The notes below the pieces were generated by a model that worked only from the letters and a program-made list of their open reading frames with translations, was not told the origin of the DNA and made no database searches. From the NCBI RefSeq assembly GCF_003606265.1, contig NZ_CP023671.1, forward strand, positions 3,335,423-3,399,422: a stretch of DNA of 64,000 bases, in the 5' to 3' direction. Positions 32,965-42,183 of this stretch are shown here, one piece after another (within the stretch, counting starts at the first letter, position 1; every line of letters begins with the position of its first letter). The position numbers were made by a program, and so were the translations under genes. The DNA is from Clostridium septicum (GTDB lineage: Bacteria; Bacillota; Clostridia; Clostridiales; Clostridiaceae).

Positions 32965-33924
32965 TTAGTTTTCTATTTTAAATGAATCAATTAATAATTT
33001 AATAAAGTTGTAAATAACAAATAATATTCCAGCAGAAGCTAGTATAAGTTGTAATGACCCTAATTCTCTTAAGATATTTGAGAAAGTAGCTTGTCCAATA
33101 TCATTCATTAATGCACTTACTTTAAAAGTAGCAAGCGTTGATATTGCAAGTGGAAATGTTATACCTGCAAATGAAGGTGTAAATTTCATTCTTAAAATTT
33201 TAGGTAGTCTGGTGTACATGTATATACAACATAATATTACTATTAAATATACAAATAATGTTAGATAAACATTTGCTTCTTTAAATAATGTTAAGTAAGC
33301 AACTACACAAAGACTAGGTGGGGCAGCCATTATACAAAGTGTTGGATATGGTAAATCAGCAACAGGTTTTGTAGCCAATCTATAAATCATAAAAGGCAAT
33401 ATTATAAAATATGCAATAAATGAAAAATAGAATATTACTTTAGTTATAACAGGTGCTTTCATAGCTGTGCTAGTTATTACTGCTACTATTATTCCAACAT
33501 AAGGAACAAAATAAGGCGGTAAAAATTTATTGATTTCAAATTTCTTTATTAAATTATTATAAGTAAAAATTATAAGTACTATAACATTAAGAGATACTGC
33601 AAATAACCACAGAGATTTACCTAATGTAAAATTATATTTAACATAATAAGCAGCCATTAGCATCATTGACATGCAGAAAGTAGGATAAATACTTCCTAAA
33701 ACTGTGTCGTCCATTTCTGTAAAGACTTGTTTAGGATGTAAAAATAACTTCATAAATCCTGCAAGTATAATTACAACTCCAATATTAACAGCTAGATGTC
33801 TTAATGAGTTAAATCCAAGCATAGCAAATACATTGCTTAATGTTAAGGTACCTAACAAAGTAGCCATAACACCGATAGGTAAATTTTTTAATTTTTCTTT
33901 TGATAATATGTCTTTATTTGACAA
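32965..33924 (-). CDS. TDT/SLAC1-family channel or transporter
   Basis: 319 residues with about ten hydrophobic helices in the TehA/SLAC1 pattern (LPIGVMATLLGTLTLSNVFA, IYPTFCMSMMLMAAYYVKYN, PYPTLCIMAAPPSLCVVAYL). The family includes the TehA tellurite/dicarboxylate protein and plant SLAC1, an anion channel that passes nitrate. Convergent with the nitrate reductase operon and upstream of the cofactor genes, it is a candidate nitrate or nitrite carrier, though no classic NarK is present. AGGAGG precedes the ATG. Confidence 0.85.
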   Translation of the reverse strand: MSNKDILSKEKLKNLPIGVMATLLGTLTLSNVFAMLGFNSLRHLAVNIGVVIILAGFMKLFLHPKQVFTEMDDTVLGSIYPTFCMSMMLMAAYYVKYNFTLGKSLWLFAVSLNVIVLIIFTYNNLIKKFEINKFLPPYFVPYVGIIVAVITSTAMKAPVITKVIFYFSFIAYFIILPFMIYRLATKPVADLPYPTLCIMAAPPSLCVVAYLTLFKEANVYLTLFVYLIVILCCIYMYTRLPKILRMKFTPSFAGITFPLAISTLATFKVSALMNDIGQATFSNILRELGSLQLILASAGILFVIYNFIKLLIDSFKIEN

Positions 33925-34130
33925 TTTAAAGACCTCCTATAAATAAATTATAAAATAATTATACAGTAAATTTATTAAAATTCAAGTAGTAATTTGAAAA
34001 AATACAAAATAAATACATAATTTACTTATAAAGTAAGAAGATGTGTCGAAAATAGTGTATAATATTTTAAAGAGTTTAGAAAAAATAAATTATATAATTA
34101 ATTCAAATAAAATATAAAGGAAAGATAATA

Positions 34131-34634
34131 ATGTGTAAGATAATTAATATTATAGGAACTGGATCTAATGTTGGAAAAACAGTATTAATAGAAGGATTGA
34201 TAAAAGAGTTAAGTGGTAGAGGTTATAGTGTTTCAACTATAAAGCATGATGTACATGGATTTGATATTGATAAAAAAGGTAAAGACACATATAGACATAG
34301 GAAAGCTGGAGCAGAAACAGTAATTATATCGTCTAAAAATAGATTAGCAATGATAAAAGAGGTAAATAATGAAGTAAGCTTAGACGAAATAATTAATATG
34401 GTACTGGATAAGGATTTTGTATTAGTAGAAGGATATAAAAATAGTAATCTTAGGAAGATAGAAGTTTTTAGAAAGGGATTAAGTAAAGAAATAATAACTC
34501 CTAAAGAAAATTTAATAGCAATAGCTAGTAATGAAAATATAAATTACTTTGATGTTCCAGTTATTGATAAAGAAGATTATAAAGCTTTAGCAGACTTAGT
34601 TGAAAATGAAAAAGAATATTCAAAAATTAAATAG
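34131..34634 (+). CDS. mobB: molybdopterin-guanine dinucleotide biosynthesis protein MobB
   Basis: 167 residues. P-loop GTPase start IIGTGSNVGKTVLIEGLIKE (Walker A at about 9-18), TIKHDVHGFDIDKKGKDTYR (typical MobB), then KDFVLVEGYKNSNLRKIEVF. It helps MobA attach GMP to molybdopterin. AAGGAAAG precedes the ATG. The gap of about 240 bases to moeA holds a riboswitch-like leader, so moeA onward is a separate transcript. Confidence 0.92.
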   Translation: MCKIINIIGTGSNVGKTVLIEGLIKELSGRGYSVSTIKHDVHGFDIDKKGKDTYRHRKAGAETVIISSKNRLAMIKEVNNEVSLDEIINMVLDKDFVLVEGYKNSNLRKIEVFRKGLSKEIITPKENLIAIASNENINYFDVPVIDKEDYKALADLVENEKEYSKIK

Positions 34635-34639
34635 AAGTA

Positions 34640-34765
34640 AGTTTTCTGGAGCATAATTAACCTAAAGAATAGTATAGTCAATGGTTATTATGCCTGAATT
34701 TATAAATTCACAAGGTTCTGTTTGAAAAGACATTGCCTCCACATTTTGGGAAGGAAAATAAGTTA
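34640..34765 (+). promoter_or_regulatory. probable Moco-type riboswitch aptamer
   Basis: The moeA leader folds into several helices: GCATAATTAACC (34651-34662) with GGTTATTATGC (34683-34693); a TGAATTTATAAATTCA palindrome (34695-34710); and TGCCTCC with GGGAAGG (34734-34754). The last pair resembles the conserved core of Moco RNAs as I remember them, and a strong terminator follows. Such RNAs sense molybdenum or tungsten cofactor upstream of moa/moe genes. The match is by eye only. Confidence 0.5.
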
Positions 34766-34785
34766 AAGTATAAATTTTTATGCTT

Positions 34786-34845
34786 TAAAAATAAGCTTAT
34801 TACTTATGCCCAAAATATAAGTAATAAGCTTATTTTATTTTTAGA
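34786..34845 (+). terminator. long leader terminator before moeA
   Basis: AAATAAGCTTATTACTTAT and ATAAGTAATAAGCTTATTT form a 19-bp stem followed by T-rich sequence ending 33 bases before the moeA ATG. Its place between the aptamer-like region and the gene suggests premature termination control. Confidence 0.85.
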
Positions 34846-34878
34846 AATTTTTAAAGAGTTAATTAAAAGGAGATTTTA

Positions 34879-36081
34879 ATGGTGAGAAAATTTGTTTCAT
34901 TAGAGGATGCGATAGATATATTAAATAGAAATATATTACCTTTAGATACAGAAATTATATCTTTAATGGATTCTGTTAATAGAACAGTAAAAAATAATAT
35001 ATATTCAAAAATAGATAATCCACCTTTTAATAAGTCAGCAATGGATGGATATGCTATAAAGGCATCAAACTTAGAAAATACTAAATTAAAAATTATAGAT
35101 AAGGTATATGCAGGTAGTTTTTCTAAAAAAGAAATAAAAGATTTTGAAACTATAAGAATAATGACAGGGGCACCAATTCCATTAGGCGCTAATGCTGTAA
35201 TAAAGCAAGAAGATGTTATAGTAGAGGGAGAATTTATAAAATTAAAAAAATCATTAAAAGAAAATGAAAATATTTGTTTTAAAGGTGAAGATATTAAAAA
35301 AGATCAACTTTTAATAAAGGCTAACAGAAAACTTAATTATGCAGATATAGGAATATTAGCTAGTTCTGGAATTAGTGAAGTGAAAGTTTATAAAAAACCT
35401 AGAATAGCCATAATAAGTACTGGTGATGAGGTTTTAGATGTTATAGAAGAATTAACTTTAGGGAAAATATATAATAGCAATAGATATAGTATAATGGCAA
35501 GAATTAAAGAACTAGGATATGATGTATCACTAATAAAACATGTAAAAGATAGTAAATTAGAAATATCTGAAGAATTAAAAGATATTTCTAGCAAAGTTGA
35601 TTTAATAATAACAACAGGTGGAGTTTCAGTTGGGGAAAAAGATTTAATTAATGAAGCTGTAAATATAGCTGGGGGTACAAGGTTGTTTTGGAAAATAAAA
35701 ATTAAACCTGGCTCAGCCGTATTGTGTAGTAAATTAAATAAAGCTTTAGTTATAAGTCTTTCAGGGAATCCGACAGCTGCATTAACAACATTTGAGCTTC
35801 TAGTGAAACCAAGCTTAGAAAAATTAAATGGCAAAGAAGAGCTTTCTATAGTAAGAGAAAAGGCTATACTTTATGATGATATAAATAAAAAAAGTCCTCA
35901 AAGAAGATTTATACGAGGTCATTTAGTTACAAATGAAAAAGGGCAAATAGTTAAAATAACTCAGAAGAAAAGTGGAAATGGAATTTTAAGCTCTACATTA
36001 AATTCAAATTGTATAGTTGAAATAGAAGAAGGAAGTCTAGGTGTTAAAAAAGGGGAGTTAGTAAATATAATAAGACTTTAA
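34879..36081 (+). CDS. moeA: molybdopterin molybdenumtransferase MoeA
   Basis: 400 residues, standard length. Residues about 20-150 form the MoeA N-terminal region (NPPFNKSAMDGYAIKASNLE, IRIMTGAPIPLGANAVIKQE). Then comes the MoCF/MogA-like domain (PRIAIISTGDEVLD, ITTGGVSVGEKDLI, SLSGNPTAALTTFELLVKPS) and a C-terminal beta barrel. It inserts molybdenum into adenylylated molybdopterin. First gene of the operon behind the riboswitch-like leader, with AAAAGGAG before the ATG. Confidence 0.94.
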   Translation: MVRKFVSLEDAIDILNRNILPLDTEIISLMDSVNRTVKNNIYSKIDNPPFNKSAMDGYAIKASNLENTKLKIIDKVYAGSFSKKEIKDFETIRIMTGAPIPLGANAVIKQEDVIVEGEFIKLKKSLKENENICFKGEDIKKDQLLIKANRKLNYADIGILASSGISEVKVYKKPRIAIISTGDEVLDVIEELTLGKIYNSNRYSIMARIKELGYDVSLIKHVKDSKLEISEELKDISSKVDLIITTGGVSVGEKDLINEAVNIAGGTRLFWKIKIKPGSAVLCSKLNKALVISLSGNPTAALTTFELLVKPSLEKLNGKEELSIVREKAILYDDINKKSPQRRFIRGHLVTNEKGQIVKITQKKSGNGILSSTLNSNCIVEIEEGSLGVKKGELVNIIRL

Positions 36082-36099
36082 AGAGAGAAGGAATTTATA

Positions 36100-36660
36100 G
36101 TGATTGATAAAACCTTAGCTATTTTAGCTGGAGGAAAAAGTAGTCGTATGAACTATAACAATAAAGCATTTTTAAAATATAGAGAAAAAACATTTATAGA
36201 AAATATAATAGAAAAAGGTAAAGACTATAAAGAAATAATAATAATTGCAAATAATAAAGAAATTTATAAAGAGTTTAATTTAAGAGTTGTCGAAGATATT
36301 TATAAAGAACAAGGACCATTAAGTGGAATACATTCTGCATTAGAAAACTCAAAAACTAAATATTGTTTATGTGTAGCCTGTGATATGCCTCTTCTAAGTA
36401 GAGAACTTTTAAAAAGGTTAGGAGAAGAAGATAGTGATTTTGATATTTTAATACCTAAAGTTAATAATAGACTTCAGCCATTATGTGCTGTATATTCAAA
36501 AGATATAGTAAATATTTTAAAGGAAAATCTAAAGCATAAAAATAATAAATTACAAAAAATAATTTTAAATTTAAATTATAAAATTATTAAGGGATTAGAA
36601 GAAAAGAATTTCACTAATGTGAATACAATACAAGAATATAAAGAATTGGAGGAGATATAA
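36100..36660 (+). CDS. mobA: molybdenum cofactor guanylyltransferase MobA
   Basis: 186 residues, GTG start behind AGAGAAGGA. Nucleotidyltransferase start LAILAGGKSSRMNYNNKAFL, then EDIYKEQGPLSGIHSALE and VACDMPLLSRELL (the acidic metal site). It joins GMP to the cofactor, as required by NarB-type enzymes. The stop TAA overlaps the next ATG (TAATG), so the two are coupled. Confidence 0.92.
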   Translation: MIDKTLAILAGGKSSRMNYNNKAFLKYREKTFIENIIEKGKDYKEIIIIANNKEIYKEFNLRVVEDIYKEQGPLSGIHSALENSKTKYCLCVACDMPLLSRELLKRLGEEDSDFDILIPKVNNRLQPLCAVYSKDIVNILKENLKHKNNKLQKIILNLNYKIIKGLEEKNFTNVNTIQEYKELEEI

Positions 36661-37151
36661 TGTACACTATAGGGATAATAACAAGTAGTGATAAAGGCTA
36701 CAAAGGTGAAAGAGAAGATAGAAGTGGAGAAGTTATAAAAGAAATAGTAGAAGCAAATGGCTTTGAAGTAAAGAAGTATATAATTCTTCCAGATGAAAAA
36801 GATATGTTATCTAATGAGCTTTTATATATGAGTGATGAACTTAATTTAAATTTAATTTTAACTACAGGTGGAACTGGGTTTTCTACTAGAGATGTTACAC
36901 CAGAAGCTACAAAAGTAGTTATTGAAAGAGAAACTCCAGGAATTTGTGAAGCAATTAGATGGTATAGTCTAAGTATAACTAAAAGAGCTATGCTTTCAAG
37001 AGCTGTTTCAGGTATAAGAAAAAATACATTAATAGTAAATTTACCTGGAAGTCCTAAAGCATGTAAAGAAGCATTAGAGTTTGCTTTAGATGACATTAAA
37101 CATGGAATAGATATTTTATTAGGGGAGGCAAAAGAATGTGCAAGAAAATAA
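36660..37151 (+). CDS. moaB: molybdopterin adenylyltransferase MoaB/MogA
   Basis: 163 residues, MoCF-domain protein: GIITSSDKGYKGEREDRSGE, LILTTGGTGFSTRDVTPEAT, and LPGSPKACKEALEFALDD. It adenylylates molybdopterin so that MoeA can load molybdenum. It overlaps the modA start by 16 bases. Confidence 0.92.
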   Translation: MYTIGIITSSDKGYKGEREDRSGEVIKEIVEANGFEVKKYIILPDEKDMLSNELLYMSDELNLNLILTTGGTGFSTRDVTPEATKVVIERETPGICEAIRWYSLSITKRAMLSRAVSGIRKNTLIVNLPGSPKACKEALEFALDDIKHGIDILLGEAKECARK

Positions 37152-37909
37152 GTAAAATAGTAATTTTAATACTTTCAATGGGGATTTTATTAATGGGGTG
37201 TTCTAGTAAGAAGAATGAAGTGAAAAATAAGGAAATAACAATTAGTATAGCTGCTAGTTTAAAAGATCCTATTGAGAAAATAAAAGAAGAATATGAGAAA
37301 AATAACAATGTGAAAATAAATATAAATGCTGCTGGATCGGGTACTTTAAAGAAACAAATATCAGAAGGAGCAGAAGTAGATATATTTTTCTCTGCAAGTA
37401 AGAAGTATGTAGATCAGTTAATTAAAGATGGGCTAGTATTAAGCGAAGACAGGTCAGATCCAATTAAAAATTCATTAGTATTAATAAAGAATAAAGAAGT
37501 TAAGAATAATTTTAATTCATTAGAAGATTTAAAAAATATAGATGGAAAAATAGCCATAGGTGAATGGAATACAGTTCCAGCTTGAGAATATGCAAAAGAA
37601 TCATTAGAGAATATAAATATATTTTCTAGCCTTGAGGATAGAATGGTTTTAGCTAAAGATGTAAAAGCAGTAAAAACATATGTGGAAAATAGTGATGCTG
37701 AATATGGGTTTATTTATAAAAGTGATTCTTTAGATTTAAAATCTAGTGAAGTGGTATTAGAGGTTCCTAATAATCTTCATAAAGAAATTTCATATTCATT
37801 AGCATTAATAAATTCATCATCTAATAAAGATGAAGCTAAAAAATTTATTAACTTTATGACAGCAGATAAAGGCAAAGAAATATTTAACGAATATGGATTT
37901 ACTATGTAA
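37136..37909 (+). pseudogene. modA: molybdate-binding lipoprotein ModA, interrupted by an in-frame UGA
   Basis: The frame starts at ATG 37136 (GGGGAGG before it) with a lipoprotein signal peptide ending LLMGCSSKK, then ITISIAASLKDPIEKIKEEY and SGTLKKQISEGAEVDIFFSA, typical of ModA. At 37583-37585 a TGA stands where the family has glycine (VPA-G-YAKE), one base from GGA. The same frame then stays open to TAA at 37909 with a normal ModA end (KKFINFMTADKGKEIFNEYG). So it is one nonsense mutation in an otherwise complete gene. A base-call error is possible. Confidence 0.85.
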
Positions 37910-37918
37910 GGAGTATTA

Positions 37919-38578
37919 ATGATAAAAGAAGCAACATTTATTTCTATAAAAGTAGTTATAATTTCAGTGATTATTACATTAATTATGTCTTTAGCATTAA
38001 TAAAGTTTATATTAGATAAAGACACAAAGATAAGGAAAATGATAGAGGCTTTTGTAATATTGCCCATGTTCATCCCACCATCAGCTACTGGATACTTAAT
38101 ATTATTAGTTTTGGGTAAAAGTGGATGGATAGGGAAATTGATTAAAAATTTATTTAATACATCTATAATATTTACAATATCAGCGGCAATAATAGCTGCT
38201 GTAGTTGTAACACTTCCAATTATGTATCAAAGCATAAAAGCTTCTATTATATCAGTAGATAAAGAGGTAAAAGAGGCAGCCATGATATGTGGAGCTAATG
38301 ATATTCAAATATTTACAAAAATAGTTCTTCCTCTTTCAAAGGGAGGGATACTTACAGGAATTTTATTATCATTTGCTAGAGCCTTTGGAGAATTTGGAGC
38401 AACTATTTTAGTTGCTGGAAATATTAAAGGAAAAACTCAAACATTACCAATGGCTATGTTCTATGCAATTGAAAATAATAATAATAAAGAAGCAATACAA
38501 ATTTTAATAATAGTATTTACAGTTGCTATATTTTTAATGAGCATATATAACTATTTAATAAAAAATATGATTAATTAA
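37919..38578 (+). CDS. modB: molybdate ABC transporter permease ModB
   Basis: 219 residues, five to six helices. FVILPMFIPPSATGYLILLV near the start, and the EAA loop that docks the ATPase as EVKEAAMICGANDIQIFTKIVLPLSKGG, ending in the FARAFGEFGATILVAGNIKG motif of ModB. It starts 9 bases after modA. No modC ATPase gene lies next to it or elsewhere in the window, which is unusual. Confidence 0.92.
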   Translation: MIKEATFISIKVVIISVIITLIMSLALIKFILDKDTKIRKMIEAFVILPMFIPPSATGYLILLVLGKSGWIGKLIKNLFNTSIIFTISAAIIAAVVVTLPIMYQSIKASIISVDKEVKEAAMICGANDIQIFTKIVLPLSKGGILTGILLSFARAFGEFGATILVAGNIKGKTQTLPMAMFYAIENNNNKEAIQILIIVFTVAIFLMSIYNYLIKNMIN

Positions 38579-38595
38579 TATAGGATGTGATTTTA

Positions 38596-39612
38596 ATGAA
38601 AATGATAAAAGTTCAGGATGCAGTTGGAACTATGCTTTCTCATGATGTAACTCAAATAATACCTGGAGAATTTAAAGGAAGAATTTTTAAAAAGGGTCAT
38701 ATTATAAAAGAAGAAGATATAGAAAAATTATTATTAATTGGAAAGGATCATGTTTATGTATGGGAACCTAAAGATGGGGAATTACATGAAAATGATGCAG
38801 CAAAAAGATTAGTACCTTTAATTATGGGAGATGGAATAACTAAATCAGAAGAAATTAAGGAGGGGAAAATAGATTTTTTTGCAGATAAAAAAGGCCTTTT
38901 GAAAATAGATAAAGAAAGTTTACTTAAAATAAATTCATTGGGAGAAATAATAGTTTCAACTATACATAATAATACACCTATAAAAAATGGAGAAAAAATA
39001 GCGGCTACTAGAGTTATACCTTTAATAATAGATGAGAAAAAAATAATAGAAGCAGAAAAGTTAATAAAAAAACCAATTATTTCAATTAAAGAATATAAAG
39101 AAAAAAATATAACTTTAATAACTACAGGAAATGAAGTTTTTTATGGAAGAATAAAAGATGCTTTTCTACCTGTAATTGAGAGAAAGCTTAAAGAGTATGG
39201 TAATAGTAAAGTTAAACAAATAATATTACCAGATGATAAGGAAAGAATTAAAGAGGGGATAAAAGAAGTAATTAAAAATGGAGCAGATATGGTTATATGT
39301 ACAGGTGGAATGTCGGTAGATCCAGATGATGTTACTCCAACAGCAATTAAAGAATGTGGTGGGGAGTTAATAACATATGGTTCACCAGTTCTGCCTGGGG
39401 CTATGTTTTTATTAGCTTATAAAGATGAACTACCTATACTTGGAATTCCAAGTTGTGCAATGTATTGTAAAAGAACAATTTTAGACTTAGTATTACCAAG
39501 AATACTTGCTGATGAAAAATTAACCTTAGAAGATATAGTTAAGTATGGACATGGGGGATTATGCTTAGATTGTAAAGTATGTACTTTCCCGCATTGTTCT
39601 TTCGGAAAATAA
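38596..39612 (+). CDS. molybdopterin-binding protein with C-terminal Cys motif
   Basis: About 338 residues from ATG 38596; the in-frame GTG at 38587 is inside the ribosome binding site. The MoCF domain ([59 protein letters not shown]) is preceded by a MoeA-like N-terminal part ([20 protein letters not shown]). The end [19 protein letters not shown] holds four cysteines that could bind iron-sulfur or another metal. It is a second molybdopterin-handling protein beside MoeA and may insert or hold the cofactor for a particular enzyme. Known in clostridia, function not assigned. Confidence 0.85.
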   Translation: MKMIKVQDAVGTMLSHDVTQIIPGEFKGRIFKKGHIIKEEDIEKLLLIGKDHVYVWEPKDGELHENDAAKRLVPLIMGDGITKSEEIKEGKIDFFADKKGLLKIDKESLLKINSLGEIIVSTIHNNTPIKNGEKIAATRVIPLIIDEKKIIEAEKLIKKPIISIKEYKEKNITLITTGNEVFYGRIKDAFLPVIERKLKEYGNSKVKQIILPDDKERIKEGIKEVIKNGADMVICTGGMSVDPDDVTPTAIKECGGELITYGSPVLPGAMFLLAYKDELPILGIPSCAMYCKRTILDLVLPRILADEKLTLEDIVKYGHGGLCLDCKVCTFPHCSFGK

Positions 39613-39623
39613 TAGGAGGATTT

Positions 39624-40100
39624 ATGAAGAATAATTTAACTCATTTTGATGAAAGTGGAAACGCAAGAATGGTGGATGTATCAGACAAAGATAAAACTAA
39701 AAGAGTGGCAATAGCAGTTTCAAAAATAAAAACAAGTAAAGAAACTTTAAATCTTATAGAACAAGGTAAAATTGGAAAAGGAGATGTTTTAGGAGTAGCA
39801 AGAGTAGCTGGAATAATGGCAAGTAAACAAACTTCAAATCTAATACCTATGTGTCATCCACTTATGATATCAAGTTGTGATATAGAGTTTAAAATAAATA
39901 AAGATGAAAGTTGTATAGATATAAAAGCAAGTGTTAAAATCTTTGATAAAACAGGAGTAGAAATGGAAGCATTGACTGCAGCCATGGTTTCAGCGCTAAC
40001 TATTTACGATATGTGTAAAGCTGTAGACAAGAGAATGGTTATAGAGGGAACTCATTTATTAAAGAAAACAGGAGGAAAAAGTGGCGAGTTTAATTTTTAA
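39624..40100 (+). CDS. moaC: cyclic pyranopterin monophosphate synthase MoaC
   Basis: 158 residues from ATG 39624 behind [28 protein letters not shown] is the usual start. [38 protein letters not shown] and [20 protein letters not shown], ending with KTGGKSGEF, are all MoaC motifs. It acts with MoaA to convert GTP to cyclic pyranopterin monophosphate, the first step of the pathway. Confidence 0.95.
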   Translation: MKNNLTHFDESGNARMVDVSDKDKTKRVAIAVSKIKTSKETLNLIEQGKIGKGDVLGVARVAGIMASKQTSNLIPMCHPLMISSCDIEFKINKDESCIDIKASVKIFDKTGVEMEALTAAMVSALTIYDMCKAVDKRMVIEGTHLLKKTGGKSGEFNF

Positions 40101-40141
40101 GTTTAATATCTTAATTTTTAAACAATGTACATAGATAAAGG

Positions 40142-41113
40142 ATGAAAGATAGATTTGGGAGAAACATAGACTATTTAAGAATATCTGTTACAGATAATTG
40201 TAACTTAAGATGCATTTATTGCATGGGTGAAAAAAATAATAAATTTCTAAATTTAGATGAGAAGCTTACTAATGAAGAAATTTATAAAATTGTATGTGAG
40301 TTCTCAAAACTTGGAATAAAAAAAATAAGAATTACAGGAGGGGAACCATTAGTTAGAAAAGATATATTAAAGTTAATAGAAGATATAAATAAAATAGATG
40401 GAATAGAAGAAATATATATAACAACTAATGGAATACTTCTTTTAGATTACATAGAAACTTTAGCGAAAAATGGAGTAAAAGGTGTAAATATAAGTTTAGA
40501 TTCTCTAAAGTATGATAGATTTAAAAATATAACTAGAGGTGGCGAGTTAAATAAAGTTTTAAAAGCCATTGATAAATGTATTGAGAATAACATTAAAGTT
40601 AAGCTTAATACTGTAATAATAGATGAAATAAATAAAGATGAAATTTTAGATTTTGTAAATTTAACAATTACTAAACCTATAGATATAAGGTTTATAGAGC
40701 TTATGCCGATTGGAGAAGGTAAAAAGTTTAAACCAGTTACTAATTCAGAAATTTTAAGTATAATAAAAAATAAATATAAGAATTTAAAAGAATTTAAAAG
40801 AGAAAAAAGTTCTGGTCCTGCAAAATATATAAAAATAGATAATTCAATAGGTAAAGTTGGATTTATAAGTGCTATAAGTAATTGTTTTTGCAGTGAGTGT
40901 AATAGAATAAGATTAACTCCAGATGGATTTTTAAAGCAATGTTTACATTTTAATTATGGAGTCAATTTAAGGGAATTATTAAGGCAAGGAATAACAGAGG
41001 AAAAATTGAAAAATCTTATTTCAGAAAATATATATAATAAACCTGAAAAACATTTATTTAATGAGAATAACAAAGATGAAGAGATAAGATTTATGAATGA
41101 AATTGGAGGATGA
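40142..41113 (+). CDS. moaA: GTP 3',8-cyclase MoaA
   Basis: 323 residues. Radical SAM cluster Cys 20, 24 and 27 (NCNLRCIYC). A second [4Fe-4S] cluster sits near the C-terminus ([21 protein letters not shown]). [14 protein letters not shown] binds SAM and GINISLDSL-type strands follow. It makes 3',8-cH2GTP from GTP. ATAAAGG precedes the ATG, with 41 bases after moaC. Oxygen-sensitive, as suits an anaerobe. Confidence 0.95.
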   Translation: MKDRFGRNIDYLRISVTDNCNLRCIYCMGEKNNKFLNLDEKLTNEEIYKIVCEFSKLGIKKIRITGGEPLVRKDILKLIEDINKIDGIEEIYITTNGILLLDYIETLAKNGVKGVNISLDSLKYDRFKNITRGGELNKVLKAIDKCIENNIKVKLNTVIIDEINKDEILDFVNLTITKPIDIRFIELMPIGEGKKFKPVTNSEILSIIKNKYKNLKEFKREKSSGPAKYIKIDNSIGKVGFISAISNCFCSECNRIRLTPDGFLKQCLHFNYGVNLRELLRQGITEEKLKNLISENIYNKPEKHLFNENNKDEEIRFMNEIGG

Positions 41114-41116
41114 GGA

Positions 41117-41563
41117 ATGAATAAACTAATAGCTATATGTACAAGTGAAAAAAAGGGAACTGCCAAGGTAATGGTAAATGAAGTAAATGTTATAGAAGAC
41201 TTTGGAATAGAAGGAGATGCCCATGCAGGAAAATGGCATAGACAAGTAAGTTTATTAGCATTAGAAAAAATAGAAAACTTTAGATCTAAAGGGGCAAATG
41301 TAAATTTTGGAGCCTTTGGAGAAAATTTAGTAGTTGAAGGAATAGAATTAAATAAACTTCCTGTAGGTCAAAGGATTAAGGTAGGAGAAGTGGAGTTAGA
41401 AGTAACTCAAATAGGAAAGAAGTGCCATGATAAATGTGCAATATTCTATCAAGTAGGACAATGTATTATGCCAACTAATGGGATATTTACCAAAGTTATA
41501 AAGGGTGGAAAAATAAAAGTAGGAGATGAGTGTATTTTATTAGATTCAGGAATACTGCTTTAA
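41117..41563 (+). CDS. MOSC-domain protein
   Basis: 148 residues starting 3 bases after the moaA stop. GIEGDAHAGKWHRQVSLLAL and GAFGENLVVEGIELNKLPVG are standard MOSC (molybdenum cofactor sulfurase C-terminal) motifs. KKCHDKCAIFYQVGQCIMP supplies the conserved cysteines. It probably binds or hands over the cofactor. Last gene of the cluster; a strong terminator follows. Confidence 0.9.
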   Translation: MNKLIAICTSEKKGTAKVMVNEVNVIEDFGIEGDAHAGKWHRQVSLLALEKIENFRSKGANVNFGAFGENLVVEGIELNKLPVGQRIKVGEVELEVTQIGKKCHDKCAIFYQVGQCIMPTNGIFTKVIKGGKIKVGDECILLDSGILL

Positions 41564-41581
41564 AAAAGTTTAAGAAGTATT

Positions 41582-41624
41582 AAAAAGATGATTTCTATCT
41601 ACTATAGAAATCATCTTTTTTTAT
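41582..41624 (+). terminator. terminator of the Moco operon
   Basis: AAAGATGATTTCTAT (41584-41598) pairs with ATAGAAATCATCTTT (41604-41618), then T-run. Confidence 0.9.
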
Positions 41625-41647
41625 TTTGTATATTATATAGATAAGTT

Positions 41648-42052
41648 TTATTTTATACAGGTTTCACTAGCACTTATTAAAAAACCTACACATGAACATA
41701 GAATGTTTTTTAATAACAATAGTGAAGGATTATTTACATTAATATTAAAAAGACAAGCTAAGGTGATAACAATTAAAATTGTTATTGAAATTACGCCTAC
41801 GATTAAATTTCTTAAAATAATAACTTCATCAGTACAAATAAATACTTTTTTTGTAGTATTTTCTAAGAAGTATCCTATAATAGATGAAAAAGTATGTCTT
41901 ATTATAACTAAATTGCCATTAGCATCTAAGTGGTTATTAAATACTGAAATTATAATTGATAGAAGTGAACAAAATGCTAAAATAGATAATATTTTAAAAC
42001 TTATATAAGTTGACTTCCAGTACTCAAAGAGTTTAAAAAATCCTTTTTTCAT
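41648..42052 (-). CDS. small membrane protein, about 134 aa
   Basis: I start it at the ATG at 42052, which has TGAGG 9 bases before it; an earlier in-frame start has none. Three hydrophobic helices (FKILSILAFCSLLSIIISVF, TFSSIIGYFLENTT, VGVISITILIVITLACLFNI and a last one ending SCVGFLISASETCIK). SSIIGYFLEN resembles the IIGYYFGKST helix of phage holin-like proteins here, but the protein is longer. Divergent from an ABC operon; function unknown. Confidence 0.6.
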   Translation of the reverse strand: MKKGFFKLFEYWKSTYISFKILSILAFCSLLSIIISVFNNHLDANGNLVIIRHTFSSIIGYFLENTTKKVFICTDEVIILRNLIVGVISITILIVITLACLFNINVNNPSLLLLKNILCSCVGFLISASETCIK

Positions 42053-42077
42053 AGCGAAATTCCTCATTTGTAATAGT

Positions 42078-42091
42078 ATACTATATAGTAT
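42078..42091. promoter_or_regulatory. palindrome ATACTATATAGTAT
   Basis: A perfect 14-base palindrome 26 bases before the minus-strand membrane-protein start and in the region shared with the ABC operon. It may be an operator or a pair of facing -10 elements. Confidence 0.4.
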
Positions 42092-42127
42092 GTATAATTA
42101 TAATTTATGTTAAATAAATCGAATTAT

Positions 42128-42154
42128 GTTATAAAGTATGATATACTTTATAAC
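42128..42154. promoter_or_regulatory. 12-bp perfect inverted repeat, likely operator
   Basis: GTTATAAAGTAT, 3-base centre GAT, ATACTTTATAAC. No T-run follows, so it is not a terminator. It lies 30 bases before the ABC ATPase start and could bind a dimeric regulator. Confidence 0.55.
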
Positions 42155-42183
42155 AAAATATGAACTTGTTAGGGGGAGACCAG

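Noticed and set aside
37583..37585. UGA in modA as a selenocysteine codon
   Set aside because: The family has glycine here, selenocysteine would serve no role in a molybdate-binding protein, and no hairpin of the needed kind is evident right after it.
41703..42008. Open frame on the + strand opposite the small membrane-protein gene
   Set aside because: The minus-strand frame has a ribosome binding site and clear membrane helices; the + frame has neither.
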